DNA from: Cordilura impudica
Taxonomy: Eukaryota; Arthropoda; Insecta; Diptera; Scathophagidae
Length of the DNA stretch: 64,000 nt
Assembly: GCA_963682025.1 (NCBI GenBank)
Contig: OY821517.1
Coordinates: 50,097,662-50,161,661, forward strand
Direction: 5' to 3'
The number at the start of each line of letters is the position of its first letter. Position 1 is the stretch's first letter. The position numbers and the translations under genes were made by a program. Positions 33,994-45,570 of this stretch are shown one piece after another. The notes under the pieces were generated by a model. The model saw only the letters and a program-made list of their open reading frames with translations. It was not told the origin of the DNA and searched no databases.

Positions 33994-34130
33994 CTATGTG
34001 GTTAGGGTATAATGAGTTGCCCTGAAGTTTGTAACTACCAAAAATATTGGACCTATACCCTATATCGATTTTACGATGTCCGTCCGTCCGTCTATGTGTT
34101 ATGAATACAAAACTTGGTCGTACCGGTGTT
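33994..34130 (+). mobile_element. (GTCY)n family A, 5' fragment inside Transib copy 2
   Basis: ccactatgtggttagggtat through the core gtccgtccgtccgtctatg, then lost. Confidence 0.7.
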
Positions 34131-34449
34131 TATTTGTTTTTTATACTGACAGAAAAGGGAAACGGTAGAGTCGACACGAGTTGTAATATACTTATAAAAA
34201 AGGATTGAGACATAATGCGCTTAATTGTTAAATTATATTAATGGGTAAAATTTTTTTTTATTTCGGCAGGTACACTTACATAGGTATTTTTTAAAAACAG
34301 TAATAGTCGGAACTTGAGTTATATAGTTTAAATACCTAACAAAATGGGAAAAAAATTTAAATAACCCCTTTTAAAGGGGGTTAGGGTCTGGGTTTTTTAT
34401 GCTTTAAAAAGTGGTAATAAAAGATAAAAAATTGTATTTTACATTATTG

Positions 34450-34814
34450 CAAGCGGATTCCAGCGCTCGAGATTCGAGAGCAATTTCTAGGCAGCTTTAT
34501 TTCTTAACTTAGCCATTTCACAAACCAACACTTTTATGGTTTATTATTCTTGTTAATGAAGAAAACAAACTCATTAACAACACATTAACAAATTTATAAA
34601 CACACACATAGCATATGTATAATTTTATGTATCTGTTAGTAGCAACTTTAAATGCAATTTACTCAAAATAAAGGAAAAAATTTAAAAATCTGTAAATCTA
34701 CAAAACGGCTAAAAAGAAATACCTTTCAAATAATATACGTTTGGTCAAAATCGGGATAAAACGGTAGACAAAACATCGGTCACAAGAAATCGCCTAGCCT
34801 CTTAATATTATAGA
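34450..34814 (-). mobile_element. Helitron family C (365 bp), CTAG mutated
   Basis: Terminal CTAG has become CAAG at 34450-34453. The hairpin ctcgagattcgag and the other end taatattataga are intact. It inserted 35 bp before the Transib ATG. Confidence 0.88.
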
Positions 34815-34849
34815 TATTTACACAATTATAATTTATTACAGTTTGAACA

Positions 34850-35701
34850 ATGGCTAAGTACTGCTATAGAGATCACGCTGATATGTATTTTCAACAAAAC
34901 GATGTAGACGACATAATTTTGCACATATTGAGCAACCATTTCTTTAAGAATTGTAACCTACAAGAAATTGAAATACACGAAGAAAAAATTACAACTTTTG
35001 CATCAAATTTCAAAAAACGGAACATTGAATGCTCTCATAGCAAGGCAAAGATGTACAAACGTCACCAAGACCGGTTTTTAAAGGAACTTATTTTTGAGAG
35101 TTCATCTACAACTGCCAACGAAAGTCGACCAGCAAAACCAATTGACGGATGTAGTGAAAGATCTCGAAGTCGCAAGCTGGAGAATATCAATGAAGAAATT
35201 TCTCAAAGAATTATTAAGGATTAATTTTTGCCCCAAATTCAACCAACACAAAATAAGAAAAATGAAATTGAAATAATTGAAAAAATAGGCGAGCCCAAGG
35301 CGCACAAAGAGGATTTTGAAATGTATTCTTACACCAATTGGAGATAAGAAATTTACTCCAGAAGACGCGTTTGCCCTATTTTTGGGATGTGATGGATTCT
35401 TTTAATGCCGAAAATTCATCAGTTGCTAATTTATTTATTTCGTACCATTGCGCTTAACAAAAATTTTATACCGGCTTAGAGCCGTCAACTAGTAGAGAAA
35501 CAGAAATTGATGTATGGAAAAAATGAAATTCCTTCTTCAACAAAGTATTGCAGACCAATAAAATTTTCTTTCAAAAAGGAAACCAAAGATGTCAGAACTG
35601 AAGAAGTTCAAAAAATAAAAGATGAAATTAAAGAACTTCAACCAGTGATATTTAAATTTGATGACCAAGACATTGAAGTAAATGGCCCTTGTGAACGTTA
35701 G
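34850..35701 (+). pseudogene. Transib transposase, copy 2, decayed
   Basis: Starts MAKYCYRDHADMYF, aligning with MAKFSYSVLSDIYF of copy 1, and stays open for 124 codons with the shared RPAKPID.CSERSR motif. After a stop at 35222 it continues in changing frames. It loses most of the region between FALFL and GCDG (joined as LFLGCDGFF) and so the residues after the first catalytic Asp. A last open stretch ends at EVNGPCER. Everything after that, including the second Asp, zinc knuckle and Glu, is deleted. It cannot be functional. Amino-acid similarity to copy 1 is moderate, so these are related but older lineages. Confidence 0.88.
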
Positions 35702-35927
35702 GACTAAAAAGTTTACGGGGGCCAAAGTTTGGCATTTTCTAACAAAATTTGACTTACAACATTTTTAAAAAGTATTAGTTGTAAAATTAACAGAAAAAAT
35801 AAGATATTAAAAAAAAACGATTTTTAACCATTTAGCACTCACTTTTGTATTAAAATTCAACTAAAAATGAAAATGTATTTTAAACCCTAAATAACTTATT
35901 TTTATTATCGGTCGATATTTCTGTGGC

Positions 35928-36650
35928 TTTCTAGAATAACCGCGTATGTCATAAAATCGAAATGTTCAGGGGAGCCAAAAAACGTTATAAAGATTTAAGA
36001 GCTTTTTATTTAACAGTCCTGTAGATATTGGCAATAAATACGTTATATAAAATTTTGAGTCAAAAATCTTCAGAGGAATGGATCCTGGATAAGGACGAAA
36101 AAAACAATATGCAAATAACTTAAAGTGTGTGCAGATAAACCAACTTATGTCGACAAACGTCGTTTTCTTTGAAAAAGAAAACTACCAATGCAACCGCCCA
36201 TGTAGACATAAGTTGTTGTTGCTCGAAAAATGGATCTTTTTGTTCGTCAACAAAAAGTTAACGGGACTTAGGATGAGAATATAACAACATATCAAGAATA
36301 ATAGTGACAAAAAATAACAGAAATAAACACACAAGTTTTATAAGTGGTTATAAACTGAAAAATAATCCAAAATTATTTTTCATTTTTTTCATTAATAACA
36401 ACGTATGTCGCTATGTATCGTTTTCTGAGAAAATAATTTGTCAACGGTCAAACGTAGGTTGACATACGTCGTTAGAACTGCAAATTAATTTAATAAACAT
36501 TTAAGTTACGTCGTTATTTAAAGAAAAAACTCAGAACCGGTCAATATTTTTTTTTTTAATTGAACACATGTAAAGAGCGTTAAAAATTAATATATTTGGC
36601 ATCGTTAACTCAAAACTAACAAAAATGGACATACGCGGTTATTCCAGAAA
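35928..36650. mobile_element. MITE-like element with TTTCTRGAATAACCGCG ends (~723 bp)
   Basis: A 23-bp inverted repeat (35928-35950 with 36628-36650) matches at all but one position, with ends TTTCTAGAATAACC and GGTTATTCCAGAAA. The interior has several copies, in both orientations, of a motif like atgtcgacaaacgtcg / gacatacgtcgtt (about 36148, 36210, 36408, 36460), which resembles the TIR itself (cgcgtatgtc). No protein is encoded. The superfamily is unknown. Confidence 0.7.
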
Positions 36651-36654
36651 ACAG

Positions 36655-37072
36655 AATTGTCCTATAGGGTTTGTTTTTGGACTACTGATAAATTGATATA
36701 AACATACATGAAACCAATTTGACGCAGATCTATATGATAACTTGGATATTATGGCAATTTAAGTCGATCTCATAGGTCTGAACACCAACCGATTTCCACA
36801 AATTTCAATAGTGTTCATCTTAAGGCCGACAGAAGCTTATATACCAAATTTCATCAAAATACATTTATATTTGCGACCTGTAGTTTGATTACAAGGTTTA
36901 TATTGACACATAGACGGACGGACGGACGCACATCGCTAAATCGACTCAGAAGTGATTCTGAAGTGACTCAGAAGTGATTTTGAGTCGATCGGTATAACAA
37001 AAGATAGGTCTAGGTCAAATATTTTTGGAATTTACAAATCTCAGCACAAAGTCATTATACACTGACCACATA
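36655..37072 (-). mobile_element. (GTCY)n family A, 5' half
   Basis: From attgtcctatagggtttg to actgaccacatagg, with the core acggacggacggacgc. In the same orientation as the terminus at 32200-32232, so the two may be halves of one insertion. Confidence 0.75.
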
Positions 37073-37084
37073 GGCTTAAAAATT

Positions 37085-37614
37085 GGCCCCCGTATTCATA
37101 ATGAAAAGTTAGCTGCTGTCGCGCTCAACGAGGTTCTTACTAGTCAACCGATTAGCCTTAGTTTTTAGTTAGCACATAGTTTATTCATAATCAATTTTTT
37201 GTTGTCATCTAATAGCTTTAAAAACAAATCTGGAATTTGTAATGCCACCATATTTTTTGCATTAATGCCACCTGATATAGTGAAAATCAACTCTACATAT
37301 CAATTTGTGTGATTTCACTACTTAATTTTTTAAAATCAATATTTACAAGTGTTAAGTTTACGATAAAATTATTTTAATTTGTAAATTATGTAAAAAAAAA
37401 ATGTTTAAAAGATCCGCAAAGAAAAAAAAATTTATTTGCACTTAAAAATAATTTATAAATTTTGTTTTGCTTAGTTTGACACACATCAGCTGTTTTAACA
37501 TACTTAGTCAGTGTTTGAAAGGTTGTTGATCTGAGTTTAGCAAACGCAGCAGCAAGTGCATTATAAATAATACTCATGCTAGATACTGCATAACTTTTCA
37601 TTATGAATACGGCC
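37085..37614. mobile_element. MITE-like element with CGTATTCATAATGAAAAGTT ends (~530 bp)
   Basis: Ends GGCC(CC)CGTATTCATAATG and CATTATGAATACGGCC form an inverted repeat of more than 20 bp. AT-rich interior, no protein. Target duplication unclear. Confidence 0.72.
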
Positions 37615-37727
37615 GTGGATGTTTTATTTATTTAAAATAGAACAAATATAAACACAAAACAACTTCAGAAAATAATCTAACCCATAAAGACTAAGTTTTT
37701 ATGAAAACTCTTTTTTCCTTATGCATA

Positions 37728-38065
37728 TGATTTTTGAATCTCTCCGTGACTGTGCGTGACTATGCGTGACTATCTTTAAGTTAATATTTGGTGACAACAA
37801 GTCTGTGGACCAAGTTTCAGATTGATTGGATGAGGGAAAATGGGGTTTAAATCACTCCGTGACTATGTTTGACTATGCGTGACGATGTGTGATTATCTTT
37901 AAATTAATCTTTGGCCACGAAAAGTCAATGGAGAAAGTTTCAGATCGATCGGATGAGGGAAAGTGAGGTTTTAATCTCTCCGTGACTGTGCGTGACTACG
38001 CCAAAATTAATCTTTAGTCACAATAAGACTATTGGCCAAGTTTCAGATCAACTGGTTGAGGGGGA
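37728..38065 (-). repeat. minisatellite units, reverse orientation (3 units)
   Basis: Three reversed, divergent units of the 119-bp minisatellite (tctccgtgactgtgcgtgac, aagtttcagat-gat). Followed by a short agacagacagagagag tract. Confidence 0.75.
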
Positions 38066-38148
38066 ATGGGAACGCCCCATGACAGACAGACAGAGAGAGT
38101 AAAAGAAAGACTTTAAAAATAACAGAACCGAAAAGTATTTATTTTTAC

Positions 38149-38616
38149 TAGCAAATCCCAGCCCCCGAAATTCGAATGCAAATTCTAGCAAATTTTATTT
38201 TTTCATCTTTTAAGGACCCTAAAGGTATGCTAATCAATTTTAGCCAATTCACAATTCAACACTTTTCACATATTGATTTTTGTTGTTATTGGTTTATGAC
38301 CAATTATTGGTTTATGTCCAAAATTATTTTTCAAATTCAACACAATTATTATTGTGAATAAAGAAAACAAACTTACAAACACATTAACAAATTTAACAAA
38401 CACATACATAGCACTGTATAATTTAATGTATGTGTTATTAGCAACTTTAAATGCATTTTACTCCAAAAAAAAATTTAAAGATTTAAAAATCCGTAAAACT
38501 TGTGGACAGCTAAAATGAAATACCTTTCAAATAAGATAAGTTTGGTCAAAATCGGGAGAAAACTGTGGAACAAATCATCGGTCACAAGAAATCGCCTTAC
38601 TTATTAATATTATAAA
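38149..38616 (-). mobile_element. Helitron family C (468 bp), with internal extension
   Basis: CTAG at 38149-38152, hairpin region decayed (cccgaaattcg), other end ttaatattataaa with the terminal GA mutated. Contains ~70-100 bp extra, including the direct repeat attggtttatg. Confidence 0.85.
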
Positions 38617-38618
38617 TC

Positions 38619-39815
38619 CTGTGGACAAAATATTGGAAACCTTTACTGTTTAATAATTGAAAACTTTTCCTCTATGTTTAGCTTCAATATTTTATTGGTT
38701 ATCCAATAATGGACATGGAGTCAATTAAATTGTTGATGATATCCATAGAAATTTTTTTCCACTCTGAATTAAATGCATTTGTGTGATATGTTCGTGAAAT
38801 TTCGTGTACGTATATTTCGATCTACAAATTCCCATAGATTTTCTATAGGATTTAGATCTGGGGCTAAATCACCGAATGCGGAAATTCCATATTTTGGTTT
38901 ATTATTTGAAGAAGACGAACAAACGCTCGACCACGATTCGCTTTTCTTCGTAATCAGGGGCCATAATTCTTCAACTGTGAAAAAGAAAAATTATTCTCAG
39001 CGATAACGAATGCGGTGATTTGGCTCCTGGTGATTGGCCTGGCCATTTAAAAACACTAACATCATTAGATTGCAGCCATTCGGTTACAACTTTGGAGGTA
39101 TGTTTTGGGTTATTGTCATGTTGGAATTTTCAGACCAGGGCCATATTTTCCTCCGCATATGGATACATTACGTCATTACGTCTGTGTCCAATTCTAGTTA
39201 GAGTTTCTTTTGCTACATGAATTGGACCCATTCCTTGTCCCGAGAAACAACCCCATACCATAATATTGCCACCGAAAACGTTTTTATTTGTATATTTCGG
39301 ATCTAGACTTTTTACCTTTGATCATCATGGCTTTTTAAATTAAACGGTCTCATCTGAAAAGGGAAGAGTATTCCAATTCCGTCTTGACCAGTTCATGTGT
39401 TCTTTAGCAAAATTTATGCGAGCCAAACGATTTTTCTTTGATATCAGTGGTTTCTTCACAGGACAATAACAACCAAGATCAGCCTCAATTGCTCGTCAGG
39501 AAGCAGTTCAAGGACATATGTACATATATTTAGTTTCAGATTATTAATGACCTCTTTAGGTAGCATTTTTGGGCATTTTTTAAGCGGATAATTTAATAGC
39601 AAGAAATTATTCCGTCTCTGATTCGTTTTATGGAGCCTGCCACCTAAAGGTTGAGTCGTCTCCGTATCTCTTTCACGATATTTCTTGGTAATTTTTGAAA
39701 TTATGGATTTATTCATACAATATTTCTCATAAATTTTCTTTTGCTTGAGACCAGCTGTAAAATAATCTATTATTCTGGGTTTTAACGCTTCAATAAACTT
39801 TACTCTTACCATTAT
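38619..39815 (-). pseudogene. Tc1-like transposase remnant, split by a MITE
   Basis: On the minus strand the gene starts near 39812 with a helix-turn-helix domain (MVRVKFIEALKPRIIDYF ... GLKQKKIYEKY) and an RxGGRLHKT hinge. Further on come VWGCFSGQGMGPI, QHDN.PKHTSK.V.EWLQ (second Asp region), FKWPGQSP and, beyond a MITE, PDLNPIENLWEFVDR. These are standard Tc1/mariner DDE blocks. Stops and frame changes are frequent. The sequence tgtggacaaaatattgga at 38619-38636 looks like a Tc1-type terminus. Dead. Confidence 0.85.
38861..39026. mobile_element. Harbinger-like MITE in the Tc1 gene (166 bp, CTG duplication)
   Basis: Ends GGGCTAAATCACCG and CGGTGATTTGGCTC. CTG is present on both sides (38858-38860 and 39027-39029). 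Removing the MITE and one CTG rejoins the Tc1 codons GQSP|DLNP, so the insertion point is exact. Same family, inverted, as 49791-50021. Confidence 0.88.
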
Positions 39816-40945
39816 TTTATAAAATTAAAACATTAAAAAATAGAATTGTGTTTAAAAAACAGTTGAAAGAAAAAGTCAGAAAATGATAATATTTAAATAA
39901 CGGTTAAGATTTTATACATTTTCCTTTCATGCCAGCTTCTATTTTTATTATTTAAATCAATTCTAGTACAGAAGTTTAAAAGTTTCCATTGTTTTGGCAT
40001 CACTGAAAAAAGACTTTTTTCGTTTATCAATTTGTCTTTGTTGATAAAGAACACACCAAAGAGCGATTTCGAAAAAAATAATAAATAACTAATTTGAACC
40101 AATAATTTTAGCTTTACTAATAATTTCATATAATGTATATGTAAATTAGTTTGTTATCGGTGATTGACTACATAATTAATATAATTTTTGAACAAATTTT
40201 CAACATTTGGTAACCAATTAAATAGTAGAAATATGTTAATATTAGCTAACATTGCTTTTAAGGTAAATAACGTGGCCAACTACTTAAAAATTTAAAGCGA
40301 TATTATAGCAAACTTTTATTTGATCTATCTTTAGCAAGAACCGTAACAGTTATACGAGTACCTTTTATTATAAATGTTTATTTTTAATTTTTATATTTTC
40401 GATCAGAAATAAAAGTTATTTTTTGATTTTTATATTTTCTATGAGAAAATAACAGTTATTTTTGATATTTATTTTTTTCACGCAAAAATATAAAAATTAA
40501 ACAGGCAATTTTAAACAAAAAAGTTTAAAAGCAAGGGTTGTCAGATCGTGTGAATTTATTTTTTGTCAAGTCTACGGGAAATGTTTTTTCATTAATTAAA
40601 AGTAACCTTAAATATCTGGAATTCATCAAAACATGACAAATTATATAAAAAAAAATTAGTTAGAAAAATTTGAAATGTTGTCAAATGAAATTAGTTGTAA
40701 AGTGGACATTTTTCTATAAGTTCAAATTTAGAGTTCTTAACAGGAAAACTGTTTACATCTAAAGTGTTGTAAAAATATTATAAAAATCTGATTAATTTTT
40801 TTTTTTATTAAAATCTATTAATAGTAATTTTCAACAAATTATTAGGTAGTTTTGGGACCTATTAAACCGACTTTGCTGATTTTAAATAGCAACCGGCTCA
40901 GGATGACAACGAATCTCTTTTACTAAATAGAATCAACCGAATCTA
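39816..40945. other. no feature recognised
   Basis: AT-rich. The first part may be Tc1 leader. No second Tc1 terminus matching 38619 was found by eye. Confidence 0.4.
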
Positions 40946-41145
40946 GGGATCAAATTAAGAAACTTTGCCCAAGGAACCATACCTCTAAAACGAATTCTGA
41001 TGTTCCGACTTTTGACCTGTCATGCAATTGATCTGAAACTTGACCAATAGTCTTGTTGTGACTACAGATTAATTTTGGGGTAGTCACGCAGGGTCACGCA
41101 TAGTCATGGAGTGATCTAAAAGTTATTTACCCTCATCCGATCGAT
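40946..41145 (+). mobile_element. repeat family H/G fragment
   Basis: agggatcaaattaagaaact, aacgaattctgatg, then a minisatellite-type stretch (atctgaaacttgacc, agtcacgcag). Confidence 0.65.
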
Positions 41146-41267
41146 CTTTTTGAATAACATAACATAGTCAAGGCGTATGATTATTATTTATTAGCAGAGT
41201 AGAATTTACGTATACATATGAGTGTTAATTTTAATATTAAATCAAACATAGTCAGCCCAATTCTAAA

Positions 41268-41575
41268 CAAAAAATGGTGATTTTTGAAATGTTTGTATGG
41301 GGAATGCCCCAGGGGCTTCCAGGGGTGTTGCACTGGCATGGGTGGGTCGTCCCTCCAAAGTTAGGTGAGGTCGATCATACATTTGGACTCGATTGGGGCA
41401 CTCTAAATAGGTCAAAGTGAGACAGACAGACAGACAGGCAGGTCAAACGTCGGGACATCAGAATTCGTTTTAGAGGTATGGTTCCGCGGGCAAAAATTCT
41501 TATTTTGATCCCTAGAATACGATTTTCCCTGTCAATTGGGCGATTTTTAAATTGACCCGCCCTAATGTATACCCT
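41268..41575 (-). mobile_element. repeat family H, reverse copy
   Basis: Colinear with 18455-18755: gggaatgccccaggggc, gatcatacatttggactcga, agacagacagacagac core, end attgacccgccctaat. Confidence 0.8.
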
Positions 41576-41587
41576 CTGGTAGAAAAA

Positions 41588-42775
41588 CAAGTAAGAGTGT
41601 TAAATTCGGATATGCCGAATCCTTGAAACCCTCTACCTGGGTTTTACGTTTATATTAACATTTGGACTTATTACACTAATTATAAAAAATATAAACAAAA
41701 TATTTGAAAAAGTAAACAATTTGATAAACTTTATACTAAATTATTACAACAAATACACTGAATGTTTAGCATTACTAAGAGGTGTCTTCATATTTTTGTA
41801 TACATCTTGGCACAATGATGTTTGATTTACCCCAATTTCGATAGCAACCTGCTCAAAATAATGTTAAACAATATTATCATAACTTTACTTAGGTAAATGG
41901 TTTATTTTGTGAATGAACGTGATTTCTACAGATAGAAGGACGGACTCACAGACGGATTTACGAATATATCGACTATACCACTATGTGGTTTGGGTATAAT
42001 GACTTTGTTCTGCACTTTGTAATTACCAAAAATATTTGGCCTAGACCCATCTTTTATTATACCGATCGACTCAGAATCACTTCCTGAGTCGATTTGGCGA
42101 TGTCCGTCCGTCCGTCTGTGTCTCCATGTAAACCTTTTAATCAAACTACAGGTCGCAAATATCAATATATTTTAATGAAATTCGGTATGTAAGCTTTTAT
42201 CTGCCGTAGTATGAACGCTATTGAAATTGGTGAAATTCAGTTCATGTTCAGACCTAGTCCCCATGTAATCGACATAAATTACCATAAGATCCAAATTATC
42301 ATATAGATCTCAGTCAAATTGGGTTTGTATGTGTTTATTATATCCATTAATCAGTAGTCTAAAAATAATAAGCCCCATATAGAGGTGCTTCCCGATTTCA
42401 CCTAAATCTATAAAAAAAAAACAAAAATATTGCAGATTTTTTCCAAATTTGGTTTGTATATATTTTTTCAAAATATAAGTGATTTTACCAAATATGGTCA
42501 GGATCGGTCCATTTTTCGACCAAGTCCTCATATAAATATAGCACCCGATATGAACTTTTTCATATCTGGAGCCAAAAAAATTAATAACAATGCCACTCAA
42601 ATTTAGTTTATGCTTATTTTCTATATCGAATTAGTTGGACCGAAGAGATAGGGTCTCTAAACCATGGTATAGGGTATCGCATAATCAGTCTAGACCGACT
42701 ACAATTTTCTTACTTGTTTTTAAATGTTTTACAAAGGGAATGAAAAACTGATATTTACTCTCTGTACTTATATTT
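41588..42775 (-). mobile_element. (GTCY)n family B copy split by family A
   Basis: Left part 41588-41973 runs from acaagtaagagtgttaaatt through the core to cgaatatatcgac. The remainder (gaaaaactgatatttactct) resumes at 42722-42775 after an intact family A copy. Confidence 0.8.
41974..42720 (+). mobile_element. (GTCY)n repeat family A, full-length (~747 bp)
   Basis: 5' hairpin taccactatgtggtttgg, core, internal block, subterminal ccatggtatagggtat, palindrome agtctagaccgact and tcttacttg. Its ends mark a clean insertion in family B. Confidence 0.88.
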
Positions 42776-42784
42776 CTACTCAAA

Positions 42785-42860
42785 AAAGTAAAAATAAAAA
42801 TAAAAATAATTATAAAAATAAAAATAAAAAGAAATATAAGAATAAAAATAAAAATAATAA
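42785..42860. repeat. A-rich microsatellite (AAAATA)n
   Basis: aaaaataaaaataaaaataa-type tract. Confidence 0.8.
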
Positions 42861-43080
42861 TAACTGCTATTTTTTTTAAATTATGTAATTTTTATATAAT
42901 TTTATATGTTCCTCCTCATGAACTGATTTTTAGTAAAGTTCGATTAAAATTTGGCTAATTAAACATTTCACTAAAATTTATAAATTTAAACCATTTTAGA
43001 ATTTAAAATTTTATAACAAAACTCATTAAATTTATGAAAACTATTCTTTACTTTAATGAGTTATAGGGGTTTAATGTTAA

Positions 43081-43454
43081 CTAGCAGATTCCAGCGCTCG
43101 AAATTCGAGTGCAAATTCTAGGAAATTTTGTTTTTTCATTTAATAAAGACCCTAAAGGTATGCTTGACAATTCAACTCATTTTAAATGAAGAAAACAAAC
43201 TCAATATATTAACGTAAACACATTAACAAATTTAATAAACACACACATAGCATTGTATAATTTTATGCATGTGTTAGTAGCAACTTTAAACGATCATAAC
43301 TCCAAAAAAATATTCCAGACCATGAAAATTTGTAAATCTGGAAAACAGCTAAAAAGAAATACCTTTCAAATGATAAATTTTTTGTCAAAATCGGGGCAAA
43401 ACTGTGAAACTTACATCGGTCACAAGAAATCGCCTTGCCTATTAATATTATAGA
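43081..43454 (-). mobile_element. Helitron family C, complete (374 bp), second subfamily
   Basis: CTAG at 43081-43084, perfect hairpin ctcgaaattcgag, other end attaatattataga. Shares gtgaaacttacatcgg with 25941-26853, unlike the other copies (gaacaaaacatcgg). Confidence 0.92.
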
Positions 43455-44241
43455 TGAAAGATTCTTTATGTTGAAATTGAAAAACTAAGATTTTATTTTG
43501 TTATTGCACACTCATAGTTGGTCACGTTGGTCACAGATAATTTTATATTTTGGCTTACGGTCCACTTAAGAGAGATCAATGAACTTGAAATGTTTTATGT
43601 ATTTATTTGTATATTTAAAAAAAAAAGTATACCATAAGTAAATATTACAAACAAGTTTTTTGGAGATTTTTTTTTAACAAAATGTTAAATAAATTCTGAC
43701 AACATGTCTACCTACTAATGATTAATATAACTTTGTTTCAAAAAAAAATTACAGGAAAATTATATATGTTGGTTTAGTATTTATTATCTTGACTAAATTA
43801 TTACAGCCATTATAAATATATATGTATATATGTATATATAAAAAAAAAAAAAACAAGCCCATTAGACTGAGACCCCCAAAAAAATGTTTTAATTAATTTT
43901 TAATAGCTTCTTTTTGTTTTGAACTAAACAATAGCTTTGTTTTATTGTTTATTTTATCAAATATAATTAACAAAAATATAACTTTGATTTATGATCACAT
44001 TTTTTTGTTGTCTTGTGAGACTTTTTTGTAAATTGCTCGTCCAGCTGTGAATAAAAAATAAAGTTCTCGTATAAGTTTCCATAAATTTCAGTTTGCTGTA
44101 ATTGTCAACCACATTCACCACAATTACAAATAAATGAAAATGTGAGTACAATGAAGGTTTTTTTTATTCACATAATTGTTTCAAGGTGCTAAATATTTTC
44201 AGGTAACAAAAAAATTACATTGGTATTACTCAATACGAAAA
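43455..44241. other. no feature recognised
   Basis: AT-rich, a (TA)n-like patch at 43815-43840; no gene seen. Confidence 0.4.
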
Positions 44242-44760
44242 CAGGGCGACCTCGCTTAACGCAGCTAATAGAAAATGAAACCCATTTCAAAAATTTCATA
44301 CTGTCAACAACTCGAGTATAAAATAGAAATCACTACGGTTATTAAAATAAGTTTAGTTTTTTTTTTTTTGAAAAATTAATTTATTTAATCAAATTTTACA
44401 TAAAACTCTGAAAAAAGCAAATAAATTGGATAAATTAGAAAGTTTTAACTAGCATTTCAATAAAAAAAAACACCAATTAAAAACGAATTAGCATGCAAGA
44501 ATCTAAAAGAAAAAGTTTAATTAATTGAGGTTTTCATTTAACTGGGACGACTTTGGTTTCACAAAAACACAATAAATAAAAAATTATAATATATATAGGT
44601 CAATAAAGAAAAACAATTAACTTTAAATTTAAACGGTGCTAGAATTTAAAGGTTAATTACACTGTGCAACAGTCCGAATATTCTTGTACAATGTAATTAA
44701 GGTGTTGCTAAAATCGAGAAGTTGTTTTTATCGAGGATTGCGTTAAGCGAGTTGTCACTG
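44242..44760. mobile_element. pogo/Tigger-type MITE (~519 bp)
   Basis: Ends CAGGGCGACCTCGCTTAACG and, read inward from the other end, CAGTGACAACTCGCTTAACG. The right end is followed by TA; the left is not preceded by TA. The shared CTCGCTTAACGC block is what pogo/Tigger TIRs look like. No protein. Confidence 0.65.
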
Positions 44761-45064
44761 TACTTAGTATCAATGTATGTTTTTGAAGAATGAATGGATC
44801 TCATTGTTGAAAAAAAATTGAAAAAACAATTGAATAACTTTTTTTGTTTATAAACAGTAGATTTGCTTTGAAAACCTTTTTTTTTTTAATATTTAATATC
44901 ACCAATTTAAGCATTTAATTGGCATTAGTTGATTTCACGATCCGCCTTTCACATTTTTTAAACTTTTAACACGTTGTGACTTCCCTCGATAAATTACTCG
45001 AGTATTTATAAGATTCAAATTTCTAATAATGAAAAATTCGTATAACTTTATTTAAAAAAAATCA
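44761..45064. other. no feature recognised
   Basis: AT-rich spacer; no gene or repeat seen. Confidence 0.4.
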
Positions 45065-45236
45065 TGTGAGTCCGATCACAGGGGATGTGTGTAATAATCA
45101 AGTAATTAAAGATTTTTATGGCACTTTTATAAAATTAAACCAAAAGCTTCATCTGTATATCAGTTATAACCATCAATTGTAGGGGCTCTGCTAATATAAA
45201 AATATTTATTATTATTTATTATTTCAACTGGTTACT

Positions 45237-45570
45237 TTTTAATTTTTCGTTTTTTATTTTTCATTTTTAATTTTACATTTTTCGTTTTTTATTTTTAATT
45301 TTACGTTTTTCATTTTTTATTCCTCATTTTTTATTTCTCATTTTTCGTTTTTCGTCTTTCATTTTTTATTTTTTATTTTTTATTTATTTATTATTTTTGA
45401 TTTTTAATTTTTTATTTTTCATTTTTTATATTTAGTATATCATTTTTAATTTTTTATTTTTTATTTTTTACTTTTTATTTTTTTTTATTATTTTTGATTT
45501 TTCATTTTTTATTTTTAAATTTTTATTTTTCATTTTTTATTTCTCATTTTTCCTTTTTCGTTTTTCATTT
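45237..45570. repeat. T-rich degenerate microsatellite
   Basis: Variants of tttttcattttttattttt; open frames here are compositional. Confidence 0.9.

Larger units (their letters stand above)
32233..35927 (+). mobile_element. Transib, copy 2, degraded, 3' TIR missing
   Basis: Left end CACTGTAGACCATATTTTG with the A-run at the same 23-nt spacing as copy 1. The leader is colinear with copy 1 but expanded by a TATAATT satellite and carries a family A fragment and a Helitron. The transposase (34850-35701) is heavily deleted. The trailer matches copy 1 as far as the word tcggtcgat at about 35909-35917. The right end is lost at a MITE that begins at 35928. Confidence 0.85.

Noticed and set aside
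38773..39220. Plus-strand frames of 66-77 codons
   Set aside because: Antisense of the Tc1-like transposase and of its inserted MITE.
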